Origin: an uncultured Eubacteriales bacterium
GTDB taxonomy: Bacteria > Bacillota > Clostridia > Oscillospirales > Acutalibacteraceae
DNA: 6,650 nt
NCBI GenBank assembly: GCA_934667575.1
Contig: CAKUME010000064.1
Coordinates: forward strand, 1 to 6,650
Reading direction: 5' to 3'
This document shows, in pieces, positions 5,155-6,650 of this stretch. The position numbers were made by a program, and so were the translations under genes. The notes below the pieces were generated by a model. That model saw only the letters and a program-made list of their open reading frames with translations. It made no database searches and was not told where the DNA came from. The number at the start of each line of letters is the position of its first letter. Positions within the stretch are counted from its first letter, which is position 1.

Positions 5155-6084
5155 TTAGGCACGGGCGTGTTCATCCAAATAGCGGCGCAGTTCTTCGATA
5201 TACAGCGAACCCATTCGGCTGAGCAGACTGTTTTTGCGCACCACATAGCCGATTTCCATCACGCTGTTCGGGTTTAATTCATCCGCTTCAAACGGCACAG
5301 CCACATAATCGGTGCCGTTGAGCTCTTCGCAAATAATGCCGGAACACAAGGTATACCCTCCCAGACCGACCATCAGATTCAGCATCGTCGCGCGGTCCGT
5401 GGCCTTGATCGTGCGCGGATACTCATTGGTGCTCAAAATTTCCTCTGCAAAGTAAAACGAACTGTTGTCGCCTTGCTCAAACGACAGGCACGGATAATCG
5501 GCAAGCTGATCGAAATGAATGGATTTCTCTTTTGCAAGCGGATGTTTCCCCCACAAATACACATACGCTTTGCAATCAATCAGCTTATGAAATTCCAAAT
5601 TGTTGGTTTGCAGCAGCTTGGTAATTACCTGGCGGTTAAAGTCGCTCAAATATAAAATGCCAATTTCGCTCTTGCATGTGACCACATCGGCAATAACCTG
5701 CTGCGTTTTGGATTCCCGGATGGCGAATTCGTATTTGCTGGTATCAAACGTTTTCACCATTTCAACAAATGCCTTGACCGCAAATGAATAATGCTGGGTG
5801 GACACGCCGAACTTTTTTTTGCGGTTGTTCGATTTCCCGTATTTTTCAACGAGCAGGTCGTATTGGCTATATACCTGCCGCGCATAAATCAAAAATTCCG
5901 CGCCGTCACTGGTCAGCGTCATGCCGCGTCCGCTTCGGTTAAAAATCGTGATGCCCAGCTCGCGCTCCAGTTCTTTGATCGCGCTGGTGAGCGATGGCTG
6001 CGCCACAAACAGCACCTCGGCCGCTTTGTTCAGCGATCCCGTTTCCGACACCGTGATCGCGTAGTGCAATTGCTGCAAGGTCAT
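5155..6084 (-). CDS. LysR-family regulator, MtaR/CmbR-like (sulfur amino acid control)
   Basis: The predicted protein has 309 residues, normal for the family. Start ATG 6084 has AAAGGAG 7 nt upstream. The winged helix-turn-helix is at residues 1-60, with the helices around ETGSLNKAAEVLFVAQPSLT (14-33) and E-L-E-R-E-L-G-I-x-I-F-N-R (38-50). A dimerisation helix (61-85) and a basic stretch N-R-K-K-K (87-91) precede the effector domain (about 91-300). STQHYSFAVKAF (95-106) and YPCLSFEQG (197-205) resemble the CmbR/MtaR/FhuR group that controls methionine and cysteine uptake in Gram-positives. The coinducer is unknown; in that group O-acetylserine-type or methionine-pathway metabolites have been proposed. 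It lies 266 bp upstream of metQ on the same strand with a MET-box between them. No frame defects are visible. Confidence 0.93.
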   Translation of the reverse strand: MTLQQLHYAITVSETGSLNKAAEVLFVAQPSLTSAIKELERELGITIFNRSGRGMTLTSDGAEFLIYARQVYSQYDLLVEKYGKSNNRKKKFGVSTQHYSFAVKAFVEMVKTFDTSKYEFAIRESKTQQVIADVVTCKSEIGILYLSDFNRQVITKLLQTNNLEFHKLIDCKAYVYLWGKHPLAKEKSIHFDQLADYPCLSFEQGDNSSFYFAEEILSTNEYPRTIKATDRATMLNLMVGLGGYTLCSGIICEELNGTDYVAVPFEADELNPNSVMEIGYVVRKNSLLSRMGSLYIEELRRYLDEHARA

Positions 6085-6142
6085 GAAAATTCTCCTTTGT
6101 TTTTCGATTTCCCGAGCTGCATTTCTACCGCGCGGAAAAACC

Positions 6143-6158
6143 TACATTATATAATGTA
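6143..6158. promoter_or_regulatory. Perfect 16-bp palindrome at the lysR start site
   Basis: TACATTATATAATGTA is a perfect palindrome centred between 6150 and 6151. It touches the -10 box of the lysR promoter (shared base 6158) and covers the predicted start site, a position suited to a repressor. Being even-length, it lacks the T-N11-A geometry of a LysR site, so the binding factor is unknown. Its AT-rich content means it could also be promoter melting sequence. Confidence 0.5.
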
Positions 6159-6166
6159 TTATACCA
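6158..6166 (-). promoter_or_regulatory. Extended -10 promoter of lysR
   Basis: The minus strand reads TGGTATAAT: a perfect TATAAT (6158-6163) with the TG of an extended -10. No good -35 sits 16-18 nt upstream. The expected start is near 6151, giving a leader of about 67 nt before the lysR ATG. Confidence 0.65.
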
Positions 6167-6190
6167 CATCGATTGCAATTGGGGGAAGCC

Positions 6191-6244
6191 TTTTTTCAAA
6201 AAAATACAATTTTGCTTGACGAGGCGATGTGCAGCGTGTATACT
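6191..6244 (+). promoter_or_regulatory. Sigma-A promoter of the AraC-type gene with A/T-rich upstream element
   Basis: TTGACG (6216-6221) and TATACT (6239-6244) are separated by exactly 17 nt. The T6-CA-A7 tract and following AT-rich bases at 6191-6213 lie about 38-60 bp before the expected start (near 6251), where an UP element that contacts RNA polymerase alpha subunits would sit. It faces away from the lysR promoter in a 199-bp divergent region. Confidence 0.8.
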
Positions 6245-6283
6245 GTATCTGGACCGGTTTTTATGGCGGAAAGGAGTGCAACC

Positions 6284-6650
6284 ATGGTTGATCCCGCATT
6301 TCATATGCAGCTGGACCCGGCGTCGTTTCGGGATAATGAACTGCTGCGCTACGGCATTTATATGATGCCATGCGAAAGTGATGCCAGCGCACCGCATGAC
6401 CATTCGTTTTTGGAGATGGCCTATGTCGTGCAGGGCTGCGCGGAGCACACGTTTGGCAACCAGTGCTGCACCATTCGCGCAGGCGATTATTTTATTGTGG
6501 ACTACGGTGAGGTACACAGCTACCATCGCACGGGCGACGAGCCGCTGAAGCTGGTGAATGTGCTGTTTTTGCCCCGATTGATCGACGAAACACTGGTGGA
6601 TTGCCGCAGTTTTCAGGAAGTGCTGCAAAATTACCAGATCCGATTCAGCT
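6284..6650 (+). CDS. AraC-family regulator, N-terminal cupin part (runs off the window)
   Basis: The frame is open from ATG 6284 to the window end, giving 122 residues with no stop, so the gene is truncated by the edge. AAGGAG (6271-6276) lies 7 nt upstream. An in-frame ATG at 6263 would add 7 residues but lies before that site. The visible part fits the AraC-type sugar-binding cupin domain: H-D-H (38-40), F-L-E-M-A-Y-V-V-Q-G (42-51), A-G-D-Y-F-I-V (66-72) and V-H-S-Y (77-80), the usual metal- or ligand-pocket pattern. The DNA-binding domain expected at the C-terminus is outside the window, so AraC membership is inferred from this domain; a stand-alone cupin is the alternative. The ligand cannot be told. 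Confidence 0.82.
   Translation, partial: MVDPAFHMQLDPASFRDNELLRYGIYMMPCESDASAPHDHSFLEMAYVVQGCAEHTFGNQCCTIRAGDYFIVDYGEVHSYHRTGDEPLKLVNVLFLPRLIDETLVDCRSFQEVLQNYQIRFS

Noticed and set aside
6125..6628. A 167-codon open frame on the minus strand opposite the AraC-type gene.
   Set aside because: It lacks a ribosome binding site, is rich in His/Arg/Val without motifs, and overlaps the lysR promoter. The plus strand carries a recognisable cupin domain with a good promoter and ribosome binding site.

Overview
The window looks like the chromosome of a Gram-positive Clostridia-type Firmicute, possibly in the Oscillospirales range. The reasons are strong AGGAGG-like ribosome binding sites, sigma-A promoters with extended -10 boxes, roughly 50% GC, a lipoprotein-anchored solute-binding protein, and the family content. 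No RNA genes, insertion sequences, CRISPR arrays or phage genes are visible. The species cannot be named from this sequence.

Layout. From 1 to 341 (+) is the 3' end of a UPF0126/TRIC-like membrane protein. From 342 to 526 is a gap with no convincing gene. From 527 to 1843 (-) is a membrane-anchored glycoside-hydrolase-like (GHL10/DUF187) protein. From 1905 to 2195 (+) is a small DUF1294 membrane protein, divergent from it. Then comes a three-gene methionine ABC importer on the minus strand, transcribed metQ (4888-4034), metN (3946-2939), metI (2946-2242), and closed by a good intrinsic terminator at 2194-2222. Upstream of it, on the same strand, lies a LysR-family regulator (6084-5155) resembling the MtaR/CmbR sulfur-amino-acid regulators. 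Divergent from that regulator is the start of an AraC-type regulator (6284 onward) that runs off the window.

The most unusual item is the methionine-binding lipoprotein. Its conserved blocks are all present once, but in circularly permuted order. The half that normally ends MetQ (PND-TNE-R through the GAVV end) follows the signal peptide. The half that normally begins MetQ (TPHAEIL, DYVQPN, FQHKPYL, EPMGLY) comes last, joined by a short linker.

The 266-bp region between lysR and metQ is also rich. It has a TATAG-N7-CTATA inverted repeat matching the streptococcal MET-box as I remember it, centred about 66 bp upstream of the predicted start site. It then has a strong extended -10 promoter, a 26-codon leader ORF with its own AGGAGG site whose last sense codon is AUG directly before UGA, and complementary segments that could pair around that ORF. 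No SAM riboswitch (S-box) or T-box was recognised. The likely picture is a LysR-controlled methionine importer, perhaps with a second, translation-coupled layer in the leader, and a hairpin between metQ and metN that may set more binding protein than transporter.
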